From Pelagicoccus albus (GTDB lineage Bacteria > Verrucomicrobiota > Verrucomicrobiia > Opitutales > Opitutaceae), in the NCBI RefSeq assembly GCF_014230145.1, contig NZ_JACHVC010000001.1, forward strand, positions 62,001 to 126,000: DNA of 64,000 bases, read 5' to 3'. The notes below the pieces were generated by a model. It saw only the letters and a list, made by a program, of their open reading frames with translations. It did no database searches and was not told the origin of the DNA. Below are positions 1 through 10,558 of this stretch, in pieces; position 1 is the first letter of the stretch, and every line of letters starts with the position of its first letter. The translations under genes were made by a program, and so were the position numbers.

Positions 1-182
1 GCATGAGCTGGTGCTTGGACTGCCACCGTCATCCGGAAGAAGTCCTTCGCCCTACTGACGAAGTCTTCAATCTCGACTGGACACATCCAGGCGGCAAGCA
101 GGGCCAGATCGCTGACGGCCTCAAGTTTGTCGAAGAACGCAACATCACTCCTCCACAAAGCTGCACAGGCTGCCACCGATGA
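1..182 (+). CDS. actA: ActA, multihaem cytochrome c of alternative complex III (3' end only)
   Basis: The window opens inside this gene. The visible last ~60 residues carry two CxxCH haem c motifs (CLDCH near the start, CTGCH just before the stop). In known alternative complex III (ACIII) operons the gene before actB encodes the periplasmic multihaem cytochrome ActA, which fits. The stop codon overlaps the actB start in an ATGA, so the two are translationally coupled. The total haem number and the N-terminus cannot be judged because the gene starts outside the window. Confidence 0.85.
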   Translation, partial: MSWCLDCHRHPEEVLRPTDEVFNLDWTHPGGKQGQIADGLKFVEERNITPPQSCTGCHR

Positions 183-3100
183 AACGCGCACCTTACAATC
201 ACCCAGAAACAGCAGCGCAGTCCGGCCCACGCTACTGGCGTAGTCTCGACGACCTGTCTCAATCCCCAGAATTCCTCGCTCAGGTAGAGCGCGAGTTCGG
301 TCCGGAAGCCTCCGAAATGAACGAAGTGGATCGTCGCCACTTCTTCAAAATCATGGCTGCGTCTTTCGCTATCGGCGGTCTCGGATTTGCCGGATGTCGT
401 CGTCCCGACGCCCACATCCTCCCGCATTCCAAGATGCCGGAGCATCAGATCCCAGGTCAGGCTCTCTATTATGCAACAGGTTTTCCGCTCCGCGGTGAAA
501 CGCTTCCGCTTCTCATCGAGACGCACACTGGACGTCCTACCAAGGTAGAAGGAAATGCCGAGCATCCTGGATATAAGGGCGGTACCACTCGCAAGGCTCA
601 AGCGGCGATCTTGGACTTGTACGATCCCGATCGTGCCACCTCCCACACTAAGGGAAGCTCCAAGATCAGTAACGCGGACGTAGACGATCTTCTCGCTAGC
701 CTCGGCAAAAAGTATGCCGGAACAAGTGGAGCAGGCGCTGCGGTATTGGCTGAAAGCTCTTCCTCTCCAACGCGCCTCCGCTTGAAAAAGGCATTCCTTG
801 CCGCTTTCCCAGAGGCTACTTGGGCGGAGTTTGACGCGATCGACTCAAGCAACGCTGCAGTCGCTGCGGCCAAGCTCACCGGTAACGAGCAGCTCAAGCC
901 AAAATACGATCTTTCCAAGGCCGCTCGAATATTAGCGGTAGACGCCGACTTCCTCGATGAAGAAGAGGGCTCTGTTCAGTTCTCCAAGCAGTTCTCTGCT
1001 GGTCGTAAGGTTCGCTCCAGCAAGGACTCGATGAACCGACTTTACTCGGTCGAGAGTAACTTCTCTTTGACCGGTGCGATGGCCGACCACCGCAAGCGTT
1101 TAGCATCTAGCCAGATGGTTTCGTTCCTTGCTGCCATCGCTTTGGAGTTGGATCTGGGTGTTGAAGGCAACGCTCTCGGTTCAGTTTTGACTCCGCTCGC
1201 TTCGACTTTGGACGCCGACACGCAAGAGTGGGCAGCCAAGTGCGCGGAAGACCTTTCCAGCCACAAGGGTGAAAGTCTTGTCTTCGTAGGGCAGCACCTG
1301 TCGCCTGAGGCTCATGGACTCGGGTTGCTGATCAACGAAAAGCTCGGAAACCTCAAGAAGACAGTTTCTCTAGTCGCGGTAGACAACGGAGCGACTGCAT
1401 CCATTCAGGACCTCGCAGCAAGCATCGAATCTGGTTCGGTAAGCTCTCTAGTCATCTTGGGAGGTAACCCAGTCTACAACGCGCCGGCTGGCTTGGACTT
1501 TGCCTCACTACTCGACAGTGTTGAGGAAGTGGTACGACTCGGCTACTATAGCGATGAAACTTCTGAAAAGGCTTCCTACAACATACTGCAGGCTCACTTC
1601 CTCGAAGCTTGGGGAGATGGCCGCACCTATGGCGGTGATGTTGTAGCTCAGCAGCCAATGATTCTCCCATTGTTCGATGGATTATCTGAAATCGAAGTTT
1701 TGGCCCGTATTTTGGGTGAAGCTAACGCCGATGGCTACAGCTTGGTTTACGCAACGTTCCAAGGTGCGAACGCCGACGCTGGTAAGCACGCATTTGATGG
1801 CTTCCTGAATGAAGGTTTCTCCGCCTCCGCTTACGCCGTAGCGAACAACAACATTTCTGGAATCGAGTTGGCGGAACTTCTTTCGGACTATTCCGCTCCA
1901 TCCGCTCCAAGCAAAGATCATCTCGAAGTTCGCTTCGTCAACGACCCGTCTGTGGACGATGGCCGCTTCATCAACAACGGCTGGTTGCAGGAATGTCCTG
2001 ATCCCATGACTAAGTTGACATGGGACAATGCGATTATCGTCAGCCCACGCTTTGCGAAAGACCTCGGAATTGTTGCTCCAGACTCTGCCAATCAAATCGC
2101 TCACAAGAACCCGAACAAGGTTCGCGACGGTATTCAGTTTGCGTCGGTGGCAACTATCACAGTCGATGGCCGCGAAGTTACGGGAGCGATCCACATTCAG
2201 CCCGGTCTGGACAACTACACCGTAGTGCTTCCGCTCGGTTACGGTCGCGAAAAGACTGGACGTGTAGGAACCGGCTCCGGTTTCAGCGCTTACGCCATCC
2301 GCACTGCGACCGCTTTTGTTACCAACGCGACGCTCGCTTTGACTGGAGCGGAATACCAGTTGGCTGAAACGCAAGAGCACTGGTCCATGGAAGGACGCGC
2401 GATTGTCCGCGAAGGTAATCTCGACGATTACGCAGCGGATCCATCATTCGTTCATGCCATGGGTATGGAGTCGCATTCCCCAGCGATCTACGGCGACGCG
2501 GCTGATATGTCCACTCAGGAAAAGATCACCAAGACTCCACGTGGCGGCTCGATCTACGAACATCCGGACCTAACTGGTGTTCACCAGTGGGGGATGAGCA
2601 TCGACCTGAACGTTTGTACGGGTTGTAACTCCTGTGTGATCGCCTGTCAGAGCGAGAACAACATTCCAATCGTAGGTCGTGACCAGGTTCGCCGTGGACG
2701 TGAAATGCACTGGATTCGTCTAGACCGTTACTTCTCTTCCGGAGCAACTGATAAGACCGAAATCCCTGAAGACCCACAGGTTTCCGTGCAGCCAATCGCC
2801 TGTATGCAGTGTGAAACGGCACCTTGCGAAACAGTTTGTCCAGTAAACGCGACTGTACACGACGAAGAGGGACTCAACGCGATGGCCTACAACCGTTGTA
2901 TCGGAACCCGCTACTGCGCGAACAACTGTCCATACAAGGTTCGCCGCTTTAACTTCTTCGATTACCAGCAACGCCAACTCGACAAGCTCTACCTTGGACC
3001 ACTCGCTCCAAAGGGAATGCCAGAGCTCGTACAGATGGCGCAAAACCCAGACGTCTCGGTTCGCATGCGTGGCGTAATGGAAAAGTGTACTTTCTGCGTG

Positions 3101-3498
3101 CAGCGTATCAACCAAGCCAAGATTGCTCAACAGGCCAAGGCTGGCGACAGCGACGATGTTCGCGTTCGCGACGGAGCCATCAAGGTCGCCTGTGAGCAGG
3201 CTTGTCCGACTGATGCGATCGTGTTCGGTGATCTTAAGGATCCCGATAGCCGCGTATCCGATCTTTTCGACAACGAACGCACGTATTCGCTGCTTGGATA
3301 CCTCAATACGCGTCCTCGCACCACTTTCATGGCTCGCATCCGCAATCCTAATCCAAAGATGCCGGACTATGGAGATCTGCCACTATCCACGGTAGAATAT
3401 AACAATGCGTCCCACGGATCGCATGACTCACATGATTCCCATGGCTCGCATGACGACCACTCTGATTCACACTCCGAACCTGAAGGAGGAAACCACTA

Positions 3499-3499
<1 letters not shown>
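179..3499 (+). CDS. actB: ActB, iron-sulfur / molybdopterin-like subunit of alternative complex III
   Basis: 1106 residues. The N-terminal part resembles the molybdopterin oxidoreductase fold, which in ACIII carries no cofactor; the C-terminal ~300 residues form a ferredoxin-like domain with four Cys clusters ([37 protein letters not shown], and CTFC with CEQACP) for [Fe-S] centres. A twin-arginine signal (RRHFFK, residues 52-57) followed by a hydrophobic stretch ending at Cys73 indicates Tat export to the periplasmic face. The last ~30 residues are a Ser/Asp/His-rich tail with eight His. ACIII oxidises quinol and reduces cytochrome c. The actC start overlaps the stop by one base. Confidence 0.95.
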
Positions 3500-4920
<1,421 letters not shown>

Positions 4921-4945
4921 TCTCTAATCGTCGACTCCTCTAAAA

Positions 4946-5503
4946 ATGGCGGACAAATTTGGAATACTCGCTAAGTTCGACACCCCGGCTGACATTATGC
5001 ATGCAGCGGAAAAGGTGAGGGACGCAGGCTTCAAGAATTGGGACGTGATTACGCCTTTCCCAATTCACGGAATGGATGGGGCTATGGGGCTTAAGCGCTC
5101 TTGGGTGCCACGCTTTACAATCTGTGGCGGTACGATCGGCTTCCTGACTGGTATGAGCATGATCTTCTACACGTCGGCAACGGACTTCGGAATCCCGTTC
5201 CTAAGTGACGGCTACCAGATCCTGATCGGTGGTAAGCCGCTTTTCAGCCCGTACTTTGCCTTCCCAGTCTCCTACGAGCTGACAATTCTCTTTTCTGCCT
5301 TCGCATCCATTGCAGGCATGTTCATTCTAAACAAGCTGCCGATGCACTATCATCCGGCGCTCAAGATCGACAAGGTCAACGAAGCCTCCGACGACAAGTT
5401 CTTCCTCTACATTGAGGCGAACGATCCGCAGTTCGACGAAGCTAAGACCCGCAGCTTTATCGAAGGCCTGCACCCGGTCGAAGTATCCGACATGGAGGAA
5501 TAG
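4946..5503 (+). CDS. actD: ActD, DUF3341 membrane subunit of alternative complex III
   Basis: 185 residues of the DUF3341 family. Two central hydrophobic segments (about residues 58-80 and 108-128) form a helical hairpin, flanked by soluble ends; the N-terminal part has the usual ferredoxin-like pattern starting with an FGILAKFDTP-type strand. ActD is a small two-helix subunit of ACIII. It lies 25 bases after actC and four bases before the actE start, between the expected neighbours, which makes the assignment firm. Confidence 0.93.
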   Translation: MADKFGILAKFDTPADIMHAAEKVRDAGFKNWDVITPFPIHGMDGAMGLKRSWVPRFTICGGTIGFLTGMSMIFYTSATDFGIPFLSDGYQILIGGKPLFSPYFAFPVSYELTILFSAFASIAGMFILNKLPMHYHPALKIDKVNEASDDKFFLYIEANDPQFDEAKTRSFIEGLHPVEVSDMEE

Positions 5504-5507
5504 CCCG

Positions 5508-6122
5508 ATGCGTTACGTATACCTGATATTTATATTCGCTGTGATAGCGACTGTGAGTGTACTCGGCTTCCGAGGCACTAAAACTACTAAGAATCCTTTG
5601 GAGATATTTCCGGACATGGACCGCATGCCGAAATATCATCCGCAGGCAGAAAGCTCGTTTTTTGCGGATGGACGCACCGATCGACTACCGGTCGCTGGGA
5701 CAGTCGCACGTGGTACCTTTATCGAAGATACCTACATGGCCAGTGGAAAACAAGGCGATGCTTACGGTAATGGTTTTCCGATTGAAGTGAACCAAGCCGC
5801 TATAGAGCGCGGAGAAGAGCGTTACAACATTTACTGTAAAGTCTGCCACGGCGCTGCAGGGGACGGCCAAGGTCGAACCGCTGCGTTTGGAATGGCAGCC
5901 ATCGCTAACTTAACTAACGCTCCATATACAGATATGGCTGATGGTGAGATTTTTCACTACATCGGCCATGGCAGCCGCAGTGGCCGGATGTTCGGCTATA
6001 AGGAAAAGCTTTCGGTCGAAGACCGTTGGAAGGTCGTCTTATACGTTCGCGCTCTACAGCGAGCGGCAAACGGCTCCATCGAAGATTTAACTCCTGCTGA
6101 CAAGGAGGGACTAGGACTATGA
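5508..6122 (+). CDS. actE: ActE, monohaem cytochrome c subunit of alternative complex III
   Basis: 204 residues from the ATG at 5508; an upstream in-frame start at 5412 would lie inside actD and is not preferred. An N-terminal hydrophobic segment (residues 4-20) anchors or exports the protein. One haem c motif, CKVCH at residues 110-114, is followed by class I cytochrome c features and a likely axial Met in GRMFGY. ActE is the monohaem cytochrome of ACIII on the periplasmic side. Its stop overlaps the actF start (ATGA). Confidence 0.93.
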   Translation: MRYVYLIFIFAVIATVSVLGFRGTKTTKNPLEIFPDMDRMPKYHPQAESSFFADGRTDRLPVAGTVARGTFIEDTYMASGKQGDAYGNGFPIEVNQAAIERGEERYNIYCKVCHGAAGDGQGRTAAFGMAAIANLTNAPYTDMADGEIFHYIGHGSRSGRMFGYKEKLSVEDRWKVVLYVRALQRAANGSIEDLTPADKEGLGL

Positions 6123-7345
6123 GTGCTGAACGCGACGCTTCGCTTCCGAACCCAACTAAGTGGCTCATGATCGGCGCCGTTGGCCTGATCATCTCGTTTA
6201 TCGGTTTCTTTGTCGATACGCGGATGGCTGCTTTTTGCTACCTGATCGGCATGATTTTCACCACATCGATCACGATCGGAATGCTGTTTTTGGTGATGAT
6301 CCACCACATTTTCGATGCTTACTGGTCGACCATAATTCGCCGCCAAGCTGAGAACTTCCTAGCCGCCCTACCTTGGATGGCTGTTCTTTTCATTCCCGTT
6401 TTCCTGATTACCTATCTGTACAAGCAGGATACGCTTTGGATTTGGATGAACGAGGCCCATGAACTTCACGGCCATGGAACTGTCGCCGAGGATATTCTCT
6501 ACCAAAAGAAGACCTGGTGGTTGAGCGAACCCTTCTTCTGGGCTCGTGCCGTGATCTGTTTCGGAGCTTGGATCTACTTCGCACGTACTTTCCGTAGGAA
6601 TTCGATCTCTCAGGATTCTGACGGCTCCCCGAACCACACTTTCTCCAGCCGTAAGCATGCGGCGGGTGGTCTTGTGGTCGTGGCATTGACTTGGTCCATG
6701 GCTGGTTTCGACTGGATCATGAGTTTGGAATACCACTGGTTTTCTACCATGTTCGGCGTCTGGTTCTTCGCGAATGCCATGCGTGCGGCACTCGCAGTGC
6801 TCGTTTTGGTAGCGGCTTTCCTCGTCGCAAAGGGGCCTCTTAAAGGTATCTTCAATACCAAGCATCTGCACGATTTGAGCACGCTCTGTTTCGCGTTCAC
6901 TGTGTTCTGGGCTTATATCAGCTTTTCCCAGTACTTCCTGATCTGGAACGGCAACATTCCTGAAGAAACTTTCTGGTACAACTTCCGCGAAGAGGGGATG
7001 TGGTACGGAGTATCGATGTTTCTGATATTCGGTCACTTTCTCTTCCCGTTCCTTTTCATGCTGCAGTACCCGCTAAAGACCAAGTACGCTCCCATGGTTT
7101 TCATGGCTTGCTGGATCTTGTTCATGCAGCTCTTCGATATCATATTCAACGTCCTGCCATCTCTGAAGATCCATGGTCAGACCGCTCAACTTTTCCATCA
7201 TCCAGTTGGTTTCCTCTGGTTGGCCAGCTCGGTTCTTGGTGGAGTCGGCGTCTTGCTCTGGGCTTACTGGACGAGCTTCCACAAGGTTAAGATCATTCCG
7301 ATCCGCGATCCACGCATCGGAGAGTGTTTGAACCACAACCACTAG
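6119..7345 (+). CDS. actF: ActF, NrfD-like membrane subunit of alternative complex III
   Basis: 408 residues with about ten hydrophobic helices, the position and size of ActF, the second large integral membrane subunit of ACIII and a divergent homologue of ActC. Several residues inside helices are aromatic or His (for example FWARAVICF and HFLFPFLFML). The C-terminus is His-rich (NHNH). It overlaps actE by four bases. The act set B-F is complete and in the usual order. Confidence 0.93.
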   Translation: MSAERDASLPNPTKWLMIGAVGLIISFIGFFVDTRMAAFCYLIGMIFTTSITIGMLFLVMIHHIFDAYWSTIIRRQAENFLAALPWMAVLFIPVFLITYLYKQDTLWIWMNEAHELHGHGTVAEDILYQKKTWWLSEPFFWARAVICFGAWIYFARTFRRNSISQDSDGSPNHTFSSRKHAAGGLVVVALTWSMAGFDWIMSLEYHWFSTMFGVWFFANAMRAALAVLVLVAAFLVAKGPLKGIFNTKHLHDLSTLCFAFTVFWAYISFSQYFLIWNGNIPEETFWYNFREEGMWYGVSMFLIFGHFLFPFLFMLQYPLKTKYAPMVFMACWILFMQLFDIIFNVLPSLKIHGQTAQLFHHPVGFLWLASSVLGGVGVLLWAYWTSFHKVKIIPIRDPRIGECLNHNH

Positions 7346-7353
7346 TTTTCAAG

Positions 7354-7635
7354 ATGACGCAAGCGCACACACCCTCGCGTAGTTCATTTCCGGTCGTCGT
7401 AGCGATTATCGGTCTCTTCCTTCTGTTTTGGTTTTTGACCAGCAAGGTCTACATGGATCAGCCCGAGGTTGTTCCAGTTTCTAACTTCACCGTTCCGGAC
7501 AAGACTTTGGCCGAACACGATGGTGCCGCTAACTCGGTGTTGGCGAGCCCAGCGGTGCTCGACGCTGCCAGTGGCAAGGTCCGTCTTTCTATCGAGCGGG
7601 CTAAGGATCTCGTGGTTGCTGAAAACTCGAAATAG
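7354..7635 (+). CDS. Unknown 93-residue one-helix membrane protein in the complex III operon
   Basis: Start ATG at 7354, eight bases after the actF stop; a longer in-frame reading from 7324 would overlap actF and lacks support. Residues 12-34 form one strongly hydrophobic helix; the rest (about 58 residues) is soluble and probably periplasmic. There is no Cys, haem motif or metal site. Its place between actF and the oxidase-like genes suggests an accessory subunit of ACIII or of the CcoN-like complex, or an assembly factor. Some ACIII operons carry extra small subunits here; I cannot match it to one with confidence. Confidence 0.75.
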   Translation: MTQAHTPSRSSFPVVVAIIGLFLLFWFLTSKVYMDQPEVVPVSNFTVPDKTLAEHDGAANSVLASPAVLDAASGKVRLSIERAKDLVVAENSK

Positions 7636-7668
7636 AGTGAACCGCTTCCGAAAGTTCGACGACACGCT

Positions 7669-9150
7669 ATGAATCTGATCTGCAACCTCTTTTCTTCGGT
7701 TTTTCCAACGCTTGAGGGCGATGGATCGAAACGTGACCGGGAGCAAGGGATCGACGCCTCCATGCGTTTTGCGACGCTTGGCTTGATCAAGGGCTCAGTT
7801 TTCTGGCTTCTCGTGTCGTCCCTTCTTGGCCTAATCGTTTCGGTTAAGCTTCACTCACCAAATTACCTGTCTGAGTATTCTTGGCTGACCTATGGCAAGG
7901 CGTACCCTGCTTTCTGGAATGCGCTAATCTACGGTTGGCTATTCAACGCGGGCCTGGCTTGCGTGGTTTGGATAGTTTCTCGCCTGGGTGGACGTCCTAG
8001 TGGAAACAGCGGTTTGTTGATCATAGCCAGCGGTGCGTGGAATGTTTCTGTCCTGCTTGGGCTTTTGGGAATTTTCAAGGGTGACCAGACTCCATTCCGC
8101 ATGTTGGAATTTCCAACTTATGTAGCGCCTCTGCTTTTCGCATCCTTCATTGGGATAGGAATTTGGATCTTGCTCGCTTTCAAATCCCGCGTCTACCGCT
8201 CTTCATTCGCGTCTCAGTGGTACGCCCTCGCTGGTGTTTTCAGCTTCGTCTGGATTTACACAGTGGCCCAAGGGATGATTTTCTGCAGCCCTGCTCAGGG
8301 TGTTTTCCAGAGCGTCGTTGCCGCTTGGTTTGGTGGAAATTTGGTTGGGCTCGTTGTAATCCCATTTGCCTTGGCGGCTGTATACTATGCGATTCCTAAG
8401 GTTCTAGGTCAGCCGATCGTTGGCTACCGTCAGTCTAACATCGCTTTTTGGAGTTGGATTCTGTTTTCGAGCTGCGCAGGCCTTGCATCACTTGGCAATG
8501 GACCGTTTCCAGCTTGGGTGGTTTCAGTTGGAGTTGTAGCGAGCTTTGGACTTCTGCTCCCGCTTTCGATCTTTTCGATGCAGTTTCTGTCGAGCTTGCT
8601 GGCTAGTTTCTCCAAGATCTGGGACACGATCTCCATTCGTTTCGTATTCTACGCGGTGGTAGCCTTTATGGTTGGAACCATTTTCACGATCCTTGGCGCT
8701 CTTCGCGGCGTTCAGGAGGTTACCCAGTTTAGCCAATATTATGACGGCGTACGTTTTCTCGTCCTAGTAGGTTTTGCCGGAATGTCATTCACGGGCGTCA
8801 TCTATTACATCCTGCCGCGATTGGTTAACAAGGAGTTGCCCAACACATCTTTGGCTGATCTTCAGTTCTGGGTGCAAGGACTTGGCATTTTCCTGATTAC
8901 AGTTGGTCTCGTTTACGGAGGTTATGTTCACGGATCACTCCTGAACCAGAGCACAGCTGACACGGTGGCGATCTTGGAAAATACCAAGACCTATCTTTTC
9001 CTCACATCGCTCGGCTTCGTCATCTTCTCATTTGGTAATTTCGCATATGCCGTTTCGTTTGTTTGGATCATTCTTTCTCCAAGAACCGAAAAGGAAAAAT
9101 CAGCCGACTTGATTGAGTCTGCTCCTGAACTCGAGTACACGCATTCATGA
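7669..9150 (+). CDS. CcoN-like membrane subunit lacking all six metal-ligand histidines
   Basis: 493 residues, about twelve hydrophobic helices. The stretch WFGGNLVG...YYAIPKVLGQPIVGYRQS (residues 220-256) aligns closely with the CcoN stretch around WYGHN...YYFIPK...RPIYSYRLS, and GVIYYILPRL matches the end of helix X. By eye every ligand is replaced: low-spin haem His by Phe82, CuB His by Gly223, the His-His pair by Ala273-Ser274, and the two helix X haem ligands by Val361 and Phe363. Only three His exist in the protein (62, ~423, C-terminus). It should therefore not bind haem b/b3/CuB or reduce oxygen. It overlaps ccoO by ATGA. The start may instead be Met32 (7762). Confidence 0.85.
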   Translation: MNLICNLFSSVFPTLEGDGSKRDREQGIDASMRFATLGLIKGSVFWLLVSSLLGLIVSVKLHSPNYLSEYSWLTYGKAYPAFWNALIYGWLFNAGLACVVWIVSRLGGRPSGNSGLLIIASGAWNVSVLLGLLGIFKGDQTPFRMLEFPTYVAPLLFASFIGIGIWILLAFKSRVYRSSFASQWYALAGVFSFVWIYTVAQGMIFCSPAQGVFQSVVAAWFGGNLVGLVVIPFALAAVYYAIPKVLGQPIVGYRQSNIAFWSWILFSSCAGLASLGNGPFPAWVVSVGVVASFGLLLPLSIFSMQFLSSLLASFSKIWDTISIRFVFYAVVAFMVGTIFTILGALRGVQEVTQFSQYYDGVRFLVLVGFAGMSFTGVIYYILPRLVNKELPNTSLADLQFWVQGLGIFLITVGLVYGGYVHGSLLNQSTADTVAILENTKTYLFLTSLGFVIFSFGNFAYAVSFVWIILSPRTEKEKSADLIESAPELEYTHS

Positions 9151-9773
9151 ATAGGGGACCTTTCATTTTTATCGGCGTTCTCATCATCGTGTCGCTCTCT
9201 TGGGCGTTCACGCTGGTAAAGCCGATTCAAGAAGCGGGACGGTTGAGTCCGCAGGGCTTGGGAACGGATCGAGTTCCAACATTGCTTCCCGGACTAGCCA
9301 GTCAGGGCAAAGAAATATACCAAGAGCAAGGATGCGTTAATTGCCATACTCAGCAAACGATTGGAATCGTTGGAAGCGATATTGCGCGTGAGTGGGCGAC
9401 TCGTCAGTCGATGCCTTTGGACTACATCGAACAGACTCCTGTTTTGACTGGCACCAACCGTGTGGGACCTGATTTGGCAAATGTCGGCGAACGCCGCACC
9501 GATGCCAACTGGCACTACTTGCATTTCTACAATCCGCAAATCACGTCTCCCGGAAGCAATATGCCTTCTTTCGCATTTCTCTACGAGGTGCGCGAAATTA
9601 TTGGAGAGCCCTCTAATCGAGCTCTTGAGCTTCCTGCGGAATACCGTCCGGAGCCTGGTTACGAAGTGGTACCTTCCCGTGAAGCAGACGCACTCGTTGC
9701 CTACATGCTCGGCTTGAGCCAGGCTTACGAAATCGAAGCGGCTCCAACCCCTGAAAAGCTCGCCTACAAGTGA
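9147..9773 (+). CDS. ccoO: CcoO-like monohaem membrane cytochrome c
   Basis: 208 residues. An N-terminal signal-anchor helix (residues 5-24) is followed by a CcoO-type domain: GCVNCHTQQ holds the single CxxCH motif, then the family pattern GPDLANVGERRTDANWHYLH and a likely axial Met in NMPSFAFL. CcoO is the monohaem cytochrome subunit of cbb3 oxidases that passes electrons to CcoN. Here all the haem c residues are intact although the CcoN-like partner has lost its ligands. It overlaps both neighbours (ATGA before, TGATG after). Confidence 0.9.
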   Translation: MNRGPFIFIGVLIIVSLSWAFTLVKPIQEAGRLSPQGLGTDRVPTLLPGLASQGKEIYQEQGCVNCHTQQTIGIVGSDIAREWATRQSMPLDYIEQTPVLTGTNRVGPDLANVGERRTDANWHYLHFYNPQITSPGSNMPSFAFLYEVREIIGEPSNRALELPAEYRPEPGYEVVPSREADALVAYMLGLSQAYEIEAAPTPEKLAYK

Positions 9774-10429
9774 TGCAAGACGATCAAGAACAACCTAATT
9801 TGCCAGGGGTCGACGCCAGTAAGGCGAGTGACGAGAGTGTACTCCGCGTACACGCCCAATTGCGTCGCAAGCACATTGAAGGCTCTCCAGTGGCTTTCTT
9901 CACAGTAACGGCCTTAGTCATCGTTTTCGTATTTGGCTGGTTCTATGTTCGCCGCTATTTCGCGGACTTCGACTCGAATGCTGTCCTTTACGACAGAGGG
10001 GACATTGCCGCGATGCAGGCTTGGGCCGAACGCCCTCAAGAGCCTGCGGGGCCAGTTGTTATCGATGGCGGCGCCTTGTATGCTCAGCAGTGTGTGGCTT
10101 GTCACCAAGCCACGGGGCAAGGCTTGGCAGGAGCGTTCCCTCCGCTTGCTGGATCTGAATGGGTTACCGGAGTTCCGGAACTACCAATCAAAATTTTGCT
10201 AGCTGGTCTTGGCGGAGAAATCGAAGTTAAAGGCGCCACTTATAATGGAGCTATGCCTGCGTTTGGCGCTGTGTTTGACGATGCGGAAATCGCAGCGGTC
10301 GTGAATTACGTCCGTACTTCCTGGGACAATGGAGCTTCCGAAGTCACCGCAGATCAGGTTGCGGAAATTCGTGGGGCTATCGGAAGCCGCGGCACTTGGA
10401 CCGCGGACGAGCTTTCCGAGCATTTCTAG
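9773..10429 (+). CDS. Membrane-anchored monohaem cytochrome c (CcoP-like position)
   Basis: 218 residues from ATG 9773 (a GTG three bases earlier is possible). One helix at about residues 44-64 anchors a C-terminal class I cytochrome c domain with CVACHQATG (haem) and an axial Met in GAMPAF. Canonical CcoP has two haems; this has one and resembles the cytochrome c domain fused to or associated with caa3/cbb3 oxidases. It ends the operon and is followed by a strong terminator. Likely role: electron carrier from ACIII to an acceptor; the true acceptor is not evident in this window. Confidence 0.85.
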   Translation: MQDDQEQPNLPGVDASKASDESVLRVHAQLRRKHIEGSPVAFFTVTALVIVFVFGWFYVRRYFADFDSNAVLYDRGDIAAMQAWAERPQEPAGPVVIDGGALYAQQCVACHQATGQGLAGAFPPLAGSEWVTGVPELPIKILLAGLGGEIEVKGATYNGAMPAFGAVFDDAEIAAVVNYVRTSWDNGASEVTADQVAEIRGAIGSRGTWTADELSEHF

Positions 10430-10461
10430 GCTACTCAACCCGATAGACTTTTTTATTTCTA

Positions 10462-10492
10462 AAAGCCGTCCGGAAATGGGCGGCTTTTTTTT
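10462..10492 (+). terminator. Intrinsic terminator of the act-cco operon
   Basis: Stem AAGCCGTCC / GGGCGGCTT with a short loop, followed by eight T. It lies 33 bases after the last cytochrome gene and ends the rightward operon. Confidence 0.85.
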
Positions 10493-10497
10493 GCTTA

Positions 10498-10528
10498 AAA
10501 AAACGCCCATCCGGTTAGGGAAAGGGCG
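10498..10528 (-). terminator. Intrinsic terminator of the leftward receiver-kinase operon
   Basis: On the minus strand CGCCC ... GGGCG followed by seven T. It lies 31 bases past the stop of the leftward gene at 10559, back to back with the terminator of the act operon. Confidence 0.7.
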
Positions 10529-10558
10529 ACTAGTTACGAAAGTTATTGCTCGCTTGGC

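Noticed and set aside
1682-2380. 232-residue minus-strand frame
   Set aside because: Antisense shadow within actB.
7669-10429. A functional cbb3-type cytochrome c oxidase (ccoNOP)
   Set aside because: The CcoN-like chain has none of the six metal-ligand His and the last cytochrome has one haem, not two.
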